DNA of 64,000 nt, taken from contig NZ_CAKAKL010000008.1 in the NCBI RefSeq assembly GCF_916619195.1, positions 62,001 through 126,000 on the forward strand. The letters run 5' to 3'. A program made the translations under genes and the position numbers. Below, one piece after another: positions 40,218 to 50,033 of the stretch (positions within the stretch are counted from its first letter, which is position 1; each line of letters opens with the position of its first letter). Below the pieces are notes generated by a model, which made no database searches, was not told where the DNA came from, and saw nothing but the letters and a program-made list of their open reading frames with translations. This DNA comes from Inquilinus sp. Marseille-Q2685. Its GTDB lineage: Bacteria > Pseudomonadota > Alphaproteobacteria > DSM-16000 > Inquilinaceae.

Positions 40218-40838
40218 ATGCGTCGTTTCACCGGACTGATCGTGGTCGTCGTTCTGGTCGTGCTGGTCGCCCTGTGGGGCGGCAGCGCCTATAACCGCTT
40301 CCTGGCCGGCGACGAAAACGTCAAGGCCGCCTGGTCCGAGGTGCTGAACCAGTACCAGCGCCGGGCCGACCTGGTGCCGAACCTGGTCAAGACCGTGCAA
40401 GGCTATGCCAACCAGGAGAAGGACGTGCTGACCCAGGTGACCGAGGCCCGGGCCAAGGTCGGCAGCATCCAGGTGCCGCCGGAGACGCTGAACGACCCGG
40501 CGGCGCTGCAGAAGTTCCAGGCGGCGCAGGGCGAGCTGTCCTCGGCCCTGTCGCGGCTGCTGGTGGTGACGGAGAACTATCCGCAACTGAAATCCGACGC
40601 GCTGTTCCAGGACCTGATGACCCAGTTGGAGGGCACCGAGAACCGGATCGCCACGGCGCGCAACCGCTCGATCCAGGCGGTGCAGGAGTACAATGTCGGC
40701 GTCCGCCGCTTCCCCGGCAACCTGATCGCCGGCGTGCTCGGCTTCAGCGCCAAGCCGAATTTCAGCGTCGAGAACGAGGCCGCGATCTCGACCGCGCCCA
40801 AGGTCGATTTCGGGACTTCGCCGGCCCCGAAGCCTTGA
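40218..40838 (+). CDS. lemA: LemA-family membrane protein
   Basis: A 206-residue protein with one N-terminal transmembrane helix (LIVVVVLVVLVALWGG) and a helical soluble domain containing NVKAAWSEVLNQYQRRADLVPNLV and the family motif TENYPQLKSD. LemA proteins are associated with partner TPM-domain proteins and have been implicated in membrane stress and proteolysis. It is coupled to the downstream TPM gene, where the LemA TGA overlaps a TTG. Confidence 0.95.
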   Translation: MRRFTGLIVVVVLVVLVALWGGSAYNRFLAGDENVKAAWSEVLNQYQRRADLVPNLVKTVQGYANQEKDVLTQVTEARAKVGSIQVPPETLNDPAALQKFQAAQGELSSALSRLLVVTENYPQLKSDALFQDLMTQLEGTENRIATARNRSIQAVQEYNVGVRRFPGNLIAGVLGFSAKPNFSVENEAAISTAPKVDFGTSPAPKP

Positions 40839-40855
40839 GGCTCACAGCCCCGAGC

Positions 40856-42271
40856 ATGGCCGCGGCGCTGCGTCGGCTGGCCCTGGCGGGCTGGCTGCTG
40901 GTCCTTGCCGTCGCCGCGGCGGTGGCCCAGCAGCCGGTCGCCGTGCCGCAGCTGAGCGCCCGCGTGACCGACCTGACCAACACCCTGTCCGCCGCCGACC
41001 GGCAGGCGCTGGAGGGCAAGCTGGCGGCGGTCGAGCAGCGCAAGGGCGCGCAGATCGCCATCCTGATCGTGCCGACCACCGGCGCCGACACCGTCGAGCA
41101 ATACGCCAGGCGGGTGTTCGACCAGTGGAAGCTGGGCCGCCAGGGCGTCGACGACGGCGTGCTGCTGCTGGTCGCCAAGAACGACCGCACCGTGCGGATC
41201 GAGCCCGGCTATGGCCTGGAGGGCGCGATCCCGGACATCACCGCCGGCCGCATCATCCGCGAGCAGATCACGCCCGCCTTCCGCCAGGGCGATTTCGCCG
41301 GCGGGCTGGGCACCGCGGTCGACAGCCTGATCCGGCTGATCGACGGCGAGGCGCTGCCGCCGCCCCCGCCGGAGAGCCGGGGCGAAGCGCCGCAGGAGAT
41401 GCTCCAGGTCATCATCCTGGCGATCGTCGGCGGCGTCGTGGCCCGCGGCTTTCTCCGCGCCGCCGGGCTGCCGATGCCGCTGCCGGCCGGCGGCAGCGCG
41501 CTGGTCGCCGGCGGCCTCGGCTGGGGCCTGTCCGGCCTGATCTTCTTCGGCGCGTTCTGCGCCATCGGCGCGGTGATTCTCGGCGGCATCGGCGGCAGCC
41601 TCGGCGGGCCGGGCGGCGGCACCTACAGCCCCCGCCGCGGGTCGGGAGGCTTTGGCGGGGATTGGGCGGCGGCTTCGGTGGGGGCTTCGGCGGCCGGTCC
41701 GGGGGCGGTTCCGGCGGAGGCGGCTTCAGCGGCGGCGGCGGATCGAGCGGAGGCGGCGGTGCATCCGGAAGCTGGTAGGATCCTGCGGCGGTGGCGGCCG
41801 GTCGCCGAGTGGCACGGCCACCGGCTGCTGCGCCGCCATTTCGGCCCGGCGGTGATGGCCCGGCTGCACGAGGCGATCCGCGGCGCCGAGCGCCGGCACC
41901 TGGGCGAGATCGTGATCGCGGTCGAGGCCTCGGCCCCGCCGCATATCCGCGACAGCCGGACGCGGGCGCTGGAGGTGTTCGGCCGTCTGCGCGTCTGGGA
42001 CACGGCCCAGGCGACCGGCGTGCTGCTGTACCTCCTGCTTGCCGACCACCGGATCGAGATCGTCGCCGACCGCGGCGTCACCGCCCGGGTCGACGACGCC
42101 GTGTGGCCGCGGATCTGCGCCGCGCTGCGCGACCGGTTCCAGGCCGGGCGGTACGAGGAGGGCGTGCTGGAAGCCCTGGCCGCGATCGACGCCGAACTGC
42201 TGCGGGTCTGGCCGACGGCGCCCGGCGAGGCCAACCCCGAGGAGCTGCCGGACGGGCCCGTCATCCTGTGA
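40856..42271 (+). CDS. TPM-domain proteins read as one frame (apparent frameshift fusion)
   Basis: As sequenced, one 471-residue frame. Residues 1-27 are a signal peptide; about 30-170 is a TPM (YgcG-type) domain with ADRQALEGKLAAVEQRKGAQ and DDGVLLLVAKNDRTVRIEPGYGLEGAIPD. A hydrophobic segment follows. From about residue 270 an Ala-rich stretch (WAAASVGASAAGPG...) replaces the Gly-rich tail. A second TPM-like domain follows (VAEWHGHRLLRRHF, FGRLRVWDTAQATGVLLYLL). The Gly/Ser-rich tail expected of protein 1 is present in the other frame and ends TAG at 41778. The normal arrangement is probably two overlapping genes (the second starting GTG 41759), shifted into one frame by one missing G near 41657-41660. 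ATG 40856 was chosen over the overlapping TTG. Confidence 0.8.
   Translation: MAAALRRLALAGWLLVLAVAAAVAQQPVAVPQLSARVTDLTNTLSAADRQALEGKLAAVEQRKGAQIAILIVPTTGADTVEQYARRVFDQWKLGRQGVDDGVLLLVAKNDRTVRIEPGYGLEGAIPDITAGRIIREQITPAFRQGDFAGGLGTAVDSLIRLIDGEALPPPPPESRGEAPQEMLQVIILAIVGGVVARGFLRAAGLPMPLPAGGSALVAGGLGWGLSGLIFFGAFCAIGAVILGGIGGSLGGPGGGTYSPRRGSGGFGGDWAAASVGASAAGPGAVPAEAASAAAADRAEAAVHPEAGRILRRWRPVAEWHGHRLLRRHFGPAVMARLHEAIRGAERRHLGEIVIAVEASAPPHIRDSRTRALEVFGRLRVWDTAQATGVLLYLLLADHRIEIVADRGVTARVDDAVWPRICAALRDRFQAGRYEEGVLEALAAIDAELLRVWPTAPGEANPEELPDGPVIL
41657..41778 (+). other. Frameshift site and displaced Gly-rich tail of the first TPM protein
   Basis: A run of four G at 41657-41660 separates two frames. 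In the alternative frame the following codons read GLGGGFGGGFGGRSGGG and end GGGGASGSW, then TAG at 41776-41778, the usual tail of LemA-associated TPM proteins. A one-base deletion in the run, or -1 slippage, explains the sequence. Confidence 0.65.
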
Positions 42272-42357
42272 ACCATGACAGGTTCGTGCAACGGCGCTTG
42301 TGAAAGCCGCACCGCCTATGATACGCCCGGCGCTATTGACTCCGGGAGCAGCGACGC

Positions 42358-42822
42358 GTGACGGCGATCCAGTCGGACCGGCCGACGGTCCTTATCCTCA
42401 ACGGCCCCAATCTCAACATGCTGGGCGTGCGCCAGCCCGAGATCTATGGCCGCGACACGCTCGCCGACATCGAGCAGGCCTGCGCCGACGAGGCCGAGCA
42501 GCTCGAGCTCGAGATCGACTTCCGGCAATCGAACCACGAGGGAGAGCTGGTCACCTGGATCCAGGAGGCCCGCACCGCCCATGACGGCATCATCGTCAAT
42601 GCCGGCGCCTACAGCCACACCTCGGTCGCCATCCTCGACGCGCTGAACGCGGCGGAACTTCCGGTGATCGAGGTCCATCTCTCCAATATCTTCCGCCGCG
42701 ATGCGTTCCGGCACCATTCCTATGTCTCGCTGGCGGCGACCGGGGTGGTGTGCGGGCTCGGCGTGCACGGCTATCTTCTGGCCCTGCAGGCGATGGCGCG
42801 GCTTCTCGAAACCGACCGGTGA
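42358..42822 (+). CDS. aroQ: Type II 3-dehydroquinate dehydratase
   Basis: A 154-residue enzyme that dehydrates 3-dehydroquinate in the shikimate pathway and normally forms dodecamers. [18 protein letters not shown] contains the catalytic Tyr loop; [32 protein letters not shown] and the [16 protein letters not shown] region complete the active site. The GTG start at 42358 has GGGAG upstream. It is followed 7 bases later by accB; aroQ-accB-accC is a common proteobacterial order. Confidence 0.97.
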   Translation: MTAIQSDRPTVLILNGPNLNMLGVRQPEIYGRDTLADIEQACADEAEQLELEIDFRQSNHEGELVTWIQEARTAHDGIIVNAGAYSHTSVAILDALNAAELPVIEVHLSNIFRRDAFRHHSYVSLAATGVVCGLGVHGYLLALQAMARLLETDR

Positions 42823-42829
42823 AGACCAG

Positions 42830-43279
42830 ATGAGCACCTTCAACCTCGATCCCGAATTCGTGCGTGGCCTGGCCAAGCTTCTCGACGAGACGGGCCTGAC
42901 CGAGATCGAGTTCTCGGAAGGCGACCGCCGCATCCGGCTGAACCGCCAGCCGGCGCCGGTGACGGCCTATGCGCCCGCCCCCGCGGCGGCCCCGGCCGTC
43001 GCCGCCGCCCCGGCGGCCGCGCCCGCCACCCCGGCCGGCCCGCCGAAGAACGCCGTGACCTCGCCGATGGTCGGCACCGTCTACCTGTCGCCCGAGCCCG
43101 GCGCCGCGGCCTTCGTCAAGGTCGGCGACAAGGTGGCCGAAGGCGCGACGCTGCTGATCGTCGAAGCGATGAAGGTAATGAACCCGATCCGCAGCCCGCG
43201 CGCCGGCACCGTCAGCGCCGTGCTGGTCGAGGACGCCCAGCCGGTCGAGTTCGGCGAACCGCTGGTCGTGATCGACTGA
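42830..43279 (+). CDS. accB: Biotin carboxyl carrier protein of acetyl-CoA carboxylase
   Basis: A 149-residue biotin carrier. The C-terminal biotinyl domain has EAMKVMN with the modified Lys115, and an Ala/Pro-rich linker joins it to the N-terminal [15 protein letters not shown] region. The carrier shuttles carboxybiotin to the transferase for malonyl-CoA synthesis. The stop overlaps the accC start (TGATG), so they are co-translated. ATG 42830 has only a weak ribosome site and may rely on coupling to aroQ. Confidence 0.97.
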   Translation: MSTFNLDPEFVRGLAKLLDETGLTEIEFSEGDRRIRLNRQPAPVTAYAPAPAAAPAVAAAPAAAPATPAGPPKNAVTSPMVGTVYLSPEPGAAAFVKVGDKVAEGATLLIVEAMKVMNPIRSPRAGTVSAVLVEDAQPVEFGEPLVVID

Positions 43280-44616
43280 TGTTCGAGAAGGTCCTCATCG
43301 CCAACCGCGGCGAGATCGCGCTGCGCATCCATCGCGCCTGCCGCGAGATGGGCATCCGCACCGTGGTCGTGCACTCCACGGCCGACAGCGACGCCATGGC
43401 CGTGCGCCTGGCCGACGAGGCGGTCTGCATCGGCCCGCCGGCGGCGCGCGACAGCTATCTCAACATCCCGGCCCTGCTCTCCGCCGCCACCATCACCGGC
43501 TGCGACGCGATCCATCCGGGCATCGGCTTCCTGGCCGAGAACGCCCGCTTCGCCGAGATGGTGGAGGAGCACGGCTTCGCCTTCATCGGCCCGACCGCGC
43601 AGCACATCCGGGTGATGGGCGACAAGATCGCCGCCAAGGACGCGGTCAAGGCCGCCGGCCTGCCGGTCGTGCCCGGTTCCGACGGCGCCGTCGACACGGT
43701 CGACGAGGCGATGGCCCTGGCCAAGGACATGGGCTTCCCGGTGCTGATCAAGGCCACCGCCGGCGGCGGCGGCAAGGGCATGAAGGTGGCCCAGAGCGAG
43801 GGCGAGCTGGCCGAGGCCTACAGCATGGCCCGCAACGAGGCCCGCGCCGCCTTCGGCAACGACAGCGTCTATGTCGAGAAATATCTCGACCATCCGCGCC
43901 ACATCGAGATCCAGCTGCTGGCCGACACCCACGGCAACGTGGTGCATTTCGGCGAGCGCGACTGCTCGATCCAGCGCCGGCACCAGAAGGTGATCGAGGA
44001 GGCGCCGTCGCCCGCGCTGAACGCCGAGGAGCGCGCCTATATCGGCGGGCTGGCGGCGGAGACGGCGCGCAAGCTGGGCTATCGCGGCGTCGGCACGATG
44101 GAGTTCCTGTACCAGGACGGGAAGTTCTACTTCATCGAGATGAACACCCGCCTGCAGGTCGAGCACCCGATCACCGAGGAGATCTCGGGCATCGACCTGG
44201 TGCGCGAGCAGATCCGCGTCGCCACCGGCGCGCCGCTCGGCTACGGCCAGCAGGACATCGAGTTCCAGGGCCACGCCATCGAGTGCCGGATCAACGCCGA
44301 GGACCCGGAGACCTTCACCCCCTCCCCCGGGCGGATCGACGGCTATCACGCGCCGGGCGGGCTCGGCGTGCGGGTCGACAGCGCGATCTATGACGGCTCC
44401 CGCATCCCGCCGCACTATGACAGCCTGGTGGCCAAGCTGATCGTCCGCGGCACCACCCGCAACGAATGCCTGATGCGGCTGCGGCGGGCGCTGGAGGAGT
44501 ATGTCATCGACGGGGTGAAGACCACCCTGCCGCTGCACGCCCGGCTGATCGCCGAGCCGGACTTCATCAACGGCGACTACGACATCCGTTGGCTCGAGCG
44601 GTTGATGGCGAAATAG
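43279..44616 (+). CDS. accC: Biotin carboxylase subunit of acetyl-CoA carboxylase
   Basis: A 445-residue ATP-grasp enzyme that carboxylates biotin on AccB using bicarbonate and ATP. KVLIANRGEIALRIHRAC is the N-terminus, GGGGKGMKVA is the ATP-binding glycine loop, and HIEIQLLADTHGN and EMNTRLQVEHPITE hold metal and catalytic residues. The length is standard. Hairpins follow its stop. Confidence 0.98.
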   Translation: MFEKVLIANRGEIALRIHRACREMGIRTVVVHSTADSDAMAVRLADEAVCIGPPAARDSYLNIPALLSAATITGCDAIHPGIGFLAENARFAEMVEEHGFAFIGPTAQHIRVMGDKIAAKDAVKAAGLPVVPGSDGAVDTVDEAMALAKDMGFPVLIKATAGGGGKGMKVAQSEGELAEAYSMARNEARAAFGNDSVYVEKYLDHPRHIEIQLLADTHGNVVHFGERDCSIQRRHQKVIEEAPSPALNAEERAYIGGLAAETARKLGYRGVGTMEFLYQDGKFYFIEMNTRLQVEHPITEEISGIDLVREQIRVATGAPLGYGQQDIEFQGHAIECRINAEDPETFTPSPGRIDGYHAPGGLGVRVDSAIYDGSRIPPHYDSLVAKLIVRGTTRNECLMRLRRALEEYVIDGVKTTLPLHARLIAEPDFINGDYDIRWLERLMAK

Positions 44617-44666
44617 GGCCCCGGCCTGAATTCAGCCCAATTCTGAGAATACCACTGCATGAACGT

Positions 44667-44712
44667 CCCGGGCGCCCGTGCCCGGGGCTGGCGATCGAGG
44701 GGATGCGATCGC
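44667..44712 (+). terminator. Two hairpins after accC
   Basis: CCCGGGC-GCCCGT-GCCCGGG (44667-44686) and GCGATCG-AGGGGATG-CGATCGC (44691-44712) are perfect 7-bp stems without T-runs, in the 155-base gap before the next gene. They may be terminators or a repressor site. Confidence 0.35.
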
Positions 44713-44771
44713 TGTCGCAGGCCCGGCTCGCCTGCGGGTCCGGTGCCTCCCCGATATGCGAGGAGATGCTG

Positions 44772-45677
44772 ATGAGCGTGTTTCGTGCTTCGACGGCGGC
44801 GGCGCTGGTGGCGCTGGTCACCGCCCCGGCCCTGGCGGCCGAGGTCCCGTCCGACCCGGTCGAGCGCTGCAAGGGCCTCCTGACGCTCGCCCCGGCCGAT
44901 TCGCCGATGCACAATGCCGAGGTCGGGTCGGTCGAGTCCTTCGGCGATTCCGGCTGCAAGTTCACCAAGCTGAAGATGGTCGAGCCTGCCGACAAGGTGG
45001 CCGAGGGCAAGACCCCGACCACGGTCACGATCGAAGAGCTCAGCTTCGACAAGCTCGATTTCGCCAAGGCCTATGACGGCAAGCCGTCGGACACGCTGAC
45101 AGGGCAGGCCACGGGCATCTCGATCGACAACCCCGAGGTCAAGGCCGTCCTTGGCGAGGAGCCGTTCGACGTCGCGATCGACTATGCGCTCGACGCCGCC
45201 AGCAAGCAGTTCACGCTGACCGAGTTCCAGCTCAGCGGCAACTCGCTGGGTGAGCTGTCGCTGGACGGCGCGCTGGACGGCGTCAGCGCCGCGGATCCGG
45301 CGGCCGCGGCCGACCCGACCCAGCTGCTGGGCACGGCCTCGCTGCGCAAGATCAAGCTGCATTTCGAGAACAAGGGCATCATCGACAAGGTGATCGCCTT
45401 CGCCACCGCCCAGGGCCAGGACCCGAAGACCGCGATCGAGCAGGGCAAGAGCCAGGCCGTGCTCGGCATGGCGGCGCTGTCGGCGATCGGCGTGCCGGAA
45501 GCCGCGGTGAAGAGCCTGATGTCCTTCGCCCAGGACTTCCCGGCGCCGAAGGGCCCGCTGACCATCTCGATTGACCCGGCCGCGCCGGTGCCGCTGGCGC
45601 AGCTGGCCACGATCAAGCCGGGCGACGCCAAGTCGATGGATCTGGTGAAGAGCCTGAACGTCGCCGTCAGCTACTGA
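44772..45677 (+). CDS. Exported protein of unknown function (paralogue 1)
   Basis: A 301-residue protein with a signal peptide (SVFRASTAAALVALVTAPALA, cleaved before AEVPSDP). The mature protein starts DPVERCKGLL and contains one more cysteine (GDSGCKF). It ends SMDLVKSLNVAVSY, matching the end of the next gene's product (LMALVKRLNLTASY). No known family is recognised. It is probably periplasmic; the alternation of strands suggests a lipid- or ligand-binding barrel (guess). ATG 44772 follows AGGAG. Confidence 0.8.
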   Translation: MSVFRASTAAALVALVTAPALAAEVPSDPVERCKGLLTLAPADSPMHNAEVGSVESFGDSGCKFTKLKMVEPADKVAEGKTPTTVTIEELSFDKLDFAKAYDGKPSDTLTGQATGISIDNPEVKAVLGEEPFDVAIDYALDAASKQFTLTEFQLSGNSLGELSLDGALDGVSAADPAAAADPTQLLGTASLRKIKLHFENKGIIDKVIAFATAQGQDPKTAIEQGKSQAVLGMAALSAIGVPEAAVKSLMSFAQDFPAPKGPLTISIDPAAPVPLAQLATIKPGDAKSMDLVKSLNVAVSY

Positions 45678-45704
45678 CGGCGTCCAAAAGCCTGATGTGA
45701 AGGG

Positions 45705-45732
45705 ATGGCCGGGGCGGCGACTCCCCGGCCAT
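45705..45732 (+). terminator. Hairpin between the two paralogous exported-protein genes
   Basis: ATGGCCGGGG-CGGCGACT-CCCCGGCCAT is a perfect 10-bp stem. It contains an in-frame ATG (45705) that is therefore an unlikely start for the next gene. It is followed by GTCGTTGG rather than a T-run. Confidence 0.55.
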
Positions 45733-45749
45733 TGTCGTTGGGGGGAATC

Positions 45750-46676
45750 TTGAAGCCGTTTCATATCCTCGCATTGGCTGGTGCCGTCCTCGGTGCCGCC
45801 CTGCCCGCCCTGCCCGCCCAGGCCGCCCCGGTGCCGGCGGACCCGGTGCAGCGCTGCCGCGACCTGATCCCGATGATCGCGAAGGCGACCCCCGAGGCGC
45901 CGACGGCCGGCACCGTGACGCCGGTCGGCGAAGCCAGCTGCCGCTACACCGAGCTGAAGCTGGTGATGGACCAGTACCGGGGCTGGGTGATCGGAACCCT
46001 GACCATCGACCGCATCGATTTCGAGCGCTTCTACACGGACCGGCCGCCGCTTACCCTCGCGGTCCGCGCCGAGGACATCCGGTTTGAGGCGCCGGCGCTG
46101 CCGCCGCCGAGAGCGTACCAGATGAAGCTGCTGCACAAGCCGATCGAGGTCACCTTCGACTACGACTACGACGAGCCGGCGGGTCTCCTGACCCTGAGGG
46201 ATTTCACCTTCCGCGGCGATTATATCGGTCATCTCTCCGTCAGCGCGGCCATGCGCGGCCTCGACATGGACAGGATCGATCCCCGCAACCCTCTCCGCGA
46301 CGGGGCCCTGGCCGAGCTGTCGCTGCAGTCCCTGACTGTGGACTTCGACAACCAGGGCATGTTCGAAGGCTATGCCCTGCTGCCGGCGCTGTACGCCCTG
46401 CCGAACGGCGAGACCGATCCGGAGGGGGCGGTCGCCGCGGCCAAGGCGCAGGCCATGGCCGGGCTGGCCGTCCTGACCGCAGCCGGGGTGCCGCAGGAGT
46501 CGGTGGACGCGATCGGCCGCTTCATCCAGGCCATGCCGCAGCCGCGGGGGCCGTTCCGCCTGTCGATCGCGCCGCAGCCGCCGCTCGCCCTCGCCGAGCT
46601 GGAGACGGCAAGACCCGATGACCCCGCCAAGCTGATGGCGCTGGTGAAGCGGCTGAACCTGACCGCCAGCTATTGA
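45750..46676 (+). CDS. Exported protein of unknown function (paralogue 2)
   Basis: A 308-residue tandem paralogue of the preceding protein. Signal peptide HILALAGAVLGAALPALPAQA; the mature start is PVPADPVQRCRDLIP, a near match to DPVERCKGLL. Shared features include LTIDRIDFERFY versus ELSFDKLDFAKAY, an internal LSVSAAMRGLDMD and the end LVKRLNLTASY. The TTG at 45750 follows GGGGGGAATC and is the most likely start; the upstream ATG lies in a terminator hairpin. The paired paralogues may bind related ligands. Confidence 0.8.
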   Translation: MKPFHILALAGAVLGAALPALPAQAAPVPADPVQRCRDLIPMIAKATPEAPTAGTVTPVGEASCRYTELKLVMDQYRGWVIGTLTIDRIDFERFYTDRPPLTLAVRAEDIRFEAPALPPPRAYQMKLLHKPIEVTFDYDYDEPAGLLTLRDFTFRGDYIGHLSVSAAMRGLDMDRIDPRNPLRDGALAELSLQSLTVDFDNQGMFEGYALLPALYALPNGETDPEGAVAAAKAQAMAGLAVLTAAGVPQESVDAIGRFIQAMPQPRGPFRLSIAPQPPLALAELETARPDDPAKLMALVKRLNLTASY

Positions 46677-46685
46677 CGCGCGGCT

Positions 46686-47789
<1,104 letters not shown>

Positions 47790-47801
47790 TCACCGGACAT
47801 G

Positions 47802-47828
47802 AAAAAGGCCGCTTCCATCGGAGCGGCC
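47802..47828 (-). terminator. Attenuator terminator before trpS
   Basis: Stem of 7 bp (47807-47813 with 47822-47828 in plus coordinates), 8-base loop and five T on the minus strand. It lies 70 bases upstream of the trpS start and thus acts before the gene is transcribed. Confidence 0.75.
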
Positions 47829-47860
47829 GTGGGTGCAGGACGAAGCACGCGCAGCCGCCG

Positions 47861-47908
47861 TCAGGCGCTGCACCACCAATTCCGGGACAGGGTCGCGGGC
47901 TTCGTCAT
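47861..47908 (-). CDS. trpL-like: Tryptophan leader peptide of trpS
   Basis: A 15-codon [18 protein letters not shown], with two consecutive Trp codons (47873-47878) and TGA at 47861. An in-frame ATG four codons earlier (47920) is an alternative start. Neither has a strong ribosome site. It acts in cis by ribosome stalling, like trp leaders. The rest of 47733-48040 contains only this leader region and an unremarkable shared promoter for aat. Confidence 0.65.
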   Translation of the reverse strand: MTKPATLSRNWWCSA

Positions 47909-48040
47909 GGCCGGCACCATACAGCAGCCGGGTCCCGGCGGAAAGCCGGCAAGGGTGGACGCGCTCGTTCCCCTCCGCTATCGACGGGACATGGACGTCA
48001 TGCCGCCCCATATCCCTGGGACAACCTTCCGGTCCCGGCC

Positions 48041-48691
48041 ATGACCCGCGTCACGCCCCAGCTGCTGCTGCGCGCCTATGCCGCCGGGCTGTTCCCGATG
48101 GCGGAATCGGCGGACAGCCCGGAGCTGCACTGGTTCGACCCGCCGCGCCGGGGCATCCTGCCGCTCGACGGCGTGCATGTGCCGCGACGGCTGGCCCGCA
48201 CGGTCAAGGCCGGACGCTTCAAGGTCACCGCCGACCACGCCTTCCATGCGGTGATCGCCGGCTGCGCCGCGCCCTCGCCGGACCGGCCGAACACCTGGAT
48301 CAACGACGAGATCGTCGCCCTCTACACCGCCCTTCACCGGGCCGGCTTCGCCCACAGCGTCGAATGCTGGGACGGCGACACGCTGGTGGGCGGCCTGTAC
48401 GGCGTCGCCCTGGGCGGCGCCTATTTCGGCGAGAGCATGTTCAGCCGCGCCACCGACGCCAGCAAGGTGGCGCTGGTCCATCTCGTTGCCCGGCTGCGCG
48501 CGGCCGGCTTCGCCCTGCTCGACACCCAGTTCGTCACCGACCACCTGGCCCGCTTCGGCACCATCGAGATCGAGCGCGCCGAGTATCGCCGCCGCCTGGC
48601 CGCCGCCCTGGCGCTGCGGCCGGACTGGGCCGGCGCCGACCCGGAGCCGGAGCTGGCCGCGCTGCTGCACCGACGGCCGGAGGAGCGATGA
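48041..48691 (+). CDS. aat: Leucyl/phenylalanyl-tRNA-protein transferase
   Basis: A 216-residue enzyme that adds Leu or Phe from aminoacyl-tRNA to proteins with N-terminal Arg/Lys, marking them for ClpAP (N-end rule). Motifs: [64 protein letters not shown] and [19 protein letters not shown] 48041 is the family start. The stop overlaps the next GNAT gene (ATGA). It is divergent from the trpS leader. Confidence 0.97.
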   Translation: MTRVTPQLLLRAYAAGLFPMAESADSPELHWFDPPRRGILPLDGVHVPRRLARTVKAGRFKVTADHAFHAVIAGCAAPSPDRPNTWINDEIVALYTALHRAGFAHSVECWDGDTLVGGLYGVALGGAYFGESMFSRATDASKVALVHLVARLRAAGFALLDTQFVTDHLARFGTIEIERAEYRRRLAAALALRPDWAGADPEPELAALLHRRPEER

Positions 48692-49602
48692 CCGCCCTGC
48701 CCCTGCGCCGCCGGCCGGTGCCGGACGGCCCGATCGACGACGCGCTGATCCGCTTCATCGAGGCGCACCCGGTGCCGACCACGCCGTTCGAGCCGCGCTG
48801 GGGCCTGTCGCGCCTGGTGCTGGGCCCCGGCAGCATCATCGACGTGGTCGACGCCGAGGGGCGGCGGGTCGCCGTCGCCGCCGTGGTCGACGCCACGACC
48901 AACGGCCGCAACGCGGCCATCCTGGTGCCGCTCTGCCTCCTGCCCGGCTGCGATGGGGACGCGCTCGCCGCCTTCCTGCTGGCGGAGGCCGAGGCGGTCA
49001 CCGCCGCCGGGCCGCGGCGCAGCCTCGAGGTCGGCACCGAGGACATGTTCGCCGGCCGCGCCGCCGAGTTGCAGGCCCGCGGCTATCGCGAGGCCTACCG
49101 CATGCACGTGATGCGCCGGCCCCTGGACACCGCCCCGCCACCGGTGCCACCCCTGCCCGAAGGCCTGCGCTGGTCGCCGCCGACCGAGGAGACGATGCGC
49201 AGCCAGCACGAGGCCGTCTGCCGCGCCATGACGCCGGTGCCCGGCGCCAGCATCCCGGATTTCGAGAGCTTCGCCGCCCGGGCTCGCGCGATGCCCGAGA
49301 ACCACGGCCTGATCCTGCACGGCGACGCCGTCGCCGGCTTCCTGCGCGTGCATCCGCCCAAGATCGCCGGCGACGAAGGCGACGTCGCCCTGATCGGGCG
49401 CCATCCGGAGCATCGCGGCGGCGGGCTGGGCGACATCCTGGTGGCCGAGAGCCTGCGCCGCCTGCACGCCGCCGGAGCCGGCACCGCGGTGCTGGAGGTC
49501 GCGGCGGTGAACGACGCCGCCCTGGCCCTCTATCGCCGCCACGGCTTCACCGTGACCGAGACCATCCCGGTCTACGTGAAGGACGTGCCGGCCGCCGGAT
49601 AG
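48688..49602 (+). CDS. GNAT acetyltransferase
   Basis: A 304-residue protein with a C-terminal GNAT domain: [27 protein letters not shown] is the acetyl-CoA loop, and [23 protein letters not shown] is the late motif. The N-terminal half may be a second degenerate GNAT domain. GAGGAGC precedes ATG 48688, which overlaps the aat stop, so the two are co-translated. The target is unknown. Confidence 0.88.
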   Translation: MTALPLRRRPVPDGPIDDALIRFIEAHPVPTTPFEPRWGLSRLVLGPGSIIDVVDAEGRRVAVAAVVDATTNGRNAAILVPLCLLPGCDGDALAAFLLAEAEAVTAAGPRRSLEVGTEDMFAGRAAELQARGYREAYRMHVMRRPLDTAPPPVPPLPEGLRWSPPTEETMRSQHEAVCRAMTPVPGASIPDFESFAARARAMPENHGLILHGDAVAGFLRVHPPKIAGDEGDVALIGRHPEHRGGGLGDILVAESLRRLHAAGAGTAVLEVAAVNDAALALYRRHGFTVTETIPVYVKDVPAAG

Positions 49603-49661
49603 CACTTCTCGGGCAGAGACACGGCGGCGACAATGCCTAGAACGCTGCCGGAGTCGTCGTG

Positions 49662-50033
49662 ATGACCTTCGCCCTCTGGATGGTCCTGGCGGCCATCCTG
49701 CTGCCCTATCTGACCGTGATGCCGGCCAAGGTGACGTCGCGGATCGACAACCACGCCCCGCGCCGGGACATGGAGCGGATGACCGGCTGGCAGCAGCGCC
49801 TGGACTGGGCGCATCGCAACCATTTCGAGACGTTTCCGGCCTTCGCCGCGGCGGTGATCATCGCCCAGATGCGCGGCGCGCCCCAGGGCTGGGCCGACCT
49901 GCTGGCCGGACTCTTCGTGCTGTTCCGCCTCGCCTATACCGGCGCCTATGCCGCCGACCGGCCGAGCCTGCGATCCAACATCTGGGCGCTCGGCTTCCTC
50001 TGCGTGCTCGGCCTGTTCGCCTTGGCCGCCTAG
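49662..50033 (+). CDS. MAPEG-family membrane protein
   Basis: A 123-residue, four-helix membrane protein of the MAPEG family (glutathione/eicosanoid metabolism superfamily). LPYLTVMPAKV, RMTGWQQRLDWAHRNHFETFPAFAAAVIIAQ and FRLAYTGAYAADRPSLRSNIWALGF are the conserved segments. The bacterial function is unclear. Its TAG stop (50031-50033) uses the TA target and the first G of a MITE-like element, so the C-terminus may have been fixed by that insertion. GTG 49659 is an alternative start. Confidence 0.85.
   Translation: MTFALWMVLAAILLPYLTVMPAKVTSRIDNHAPRRDMERMTGWQQRLDWAHRNHFETFPAFAAAVIIAQMRGAPQGWADLLAGLFVLFRLAYTGAYAADRPSLRSNIWALGFLCVLGLFALAA

Larger units (their letters stand above)
47802..47908 (-). 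promoter_or_regulatory. Tryptophan attenuator of trpS
   Basis: On the minus strand: leader peptide, then GGTGCAG over the Trp codons that can pair with CTGCACC. An antiterminator is possible (GCGGCTG with CGGCCGC, one wobble), as is the terminator GGCCGCT-N8-AGCGGCC with five T. A second arm GAGCGGCC with TTTT lies further down (47763-47770), which may form an alternative terminator. Ribosome stalling at Trp-Trp would prevent the terminator. The model is by eye. Confidence 0.65.

Noticed and set aside
45705-45707. ATG as start of the second paralogous exported protein
   Set aside because: It lies inside a perfect 10-bp hairpin; TTG 45750 has a strong ribosome site and leads directly into the signal peptide.
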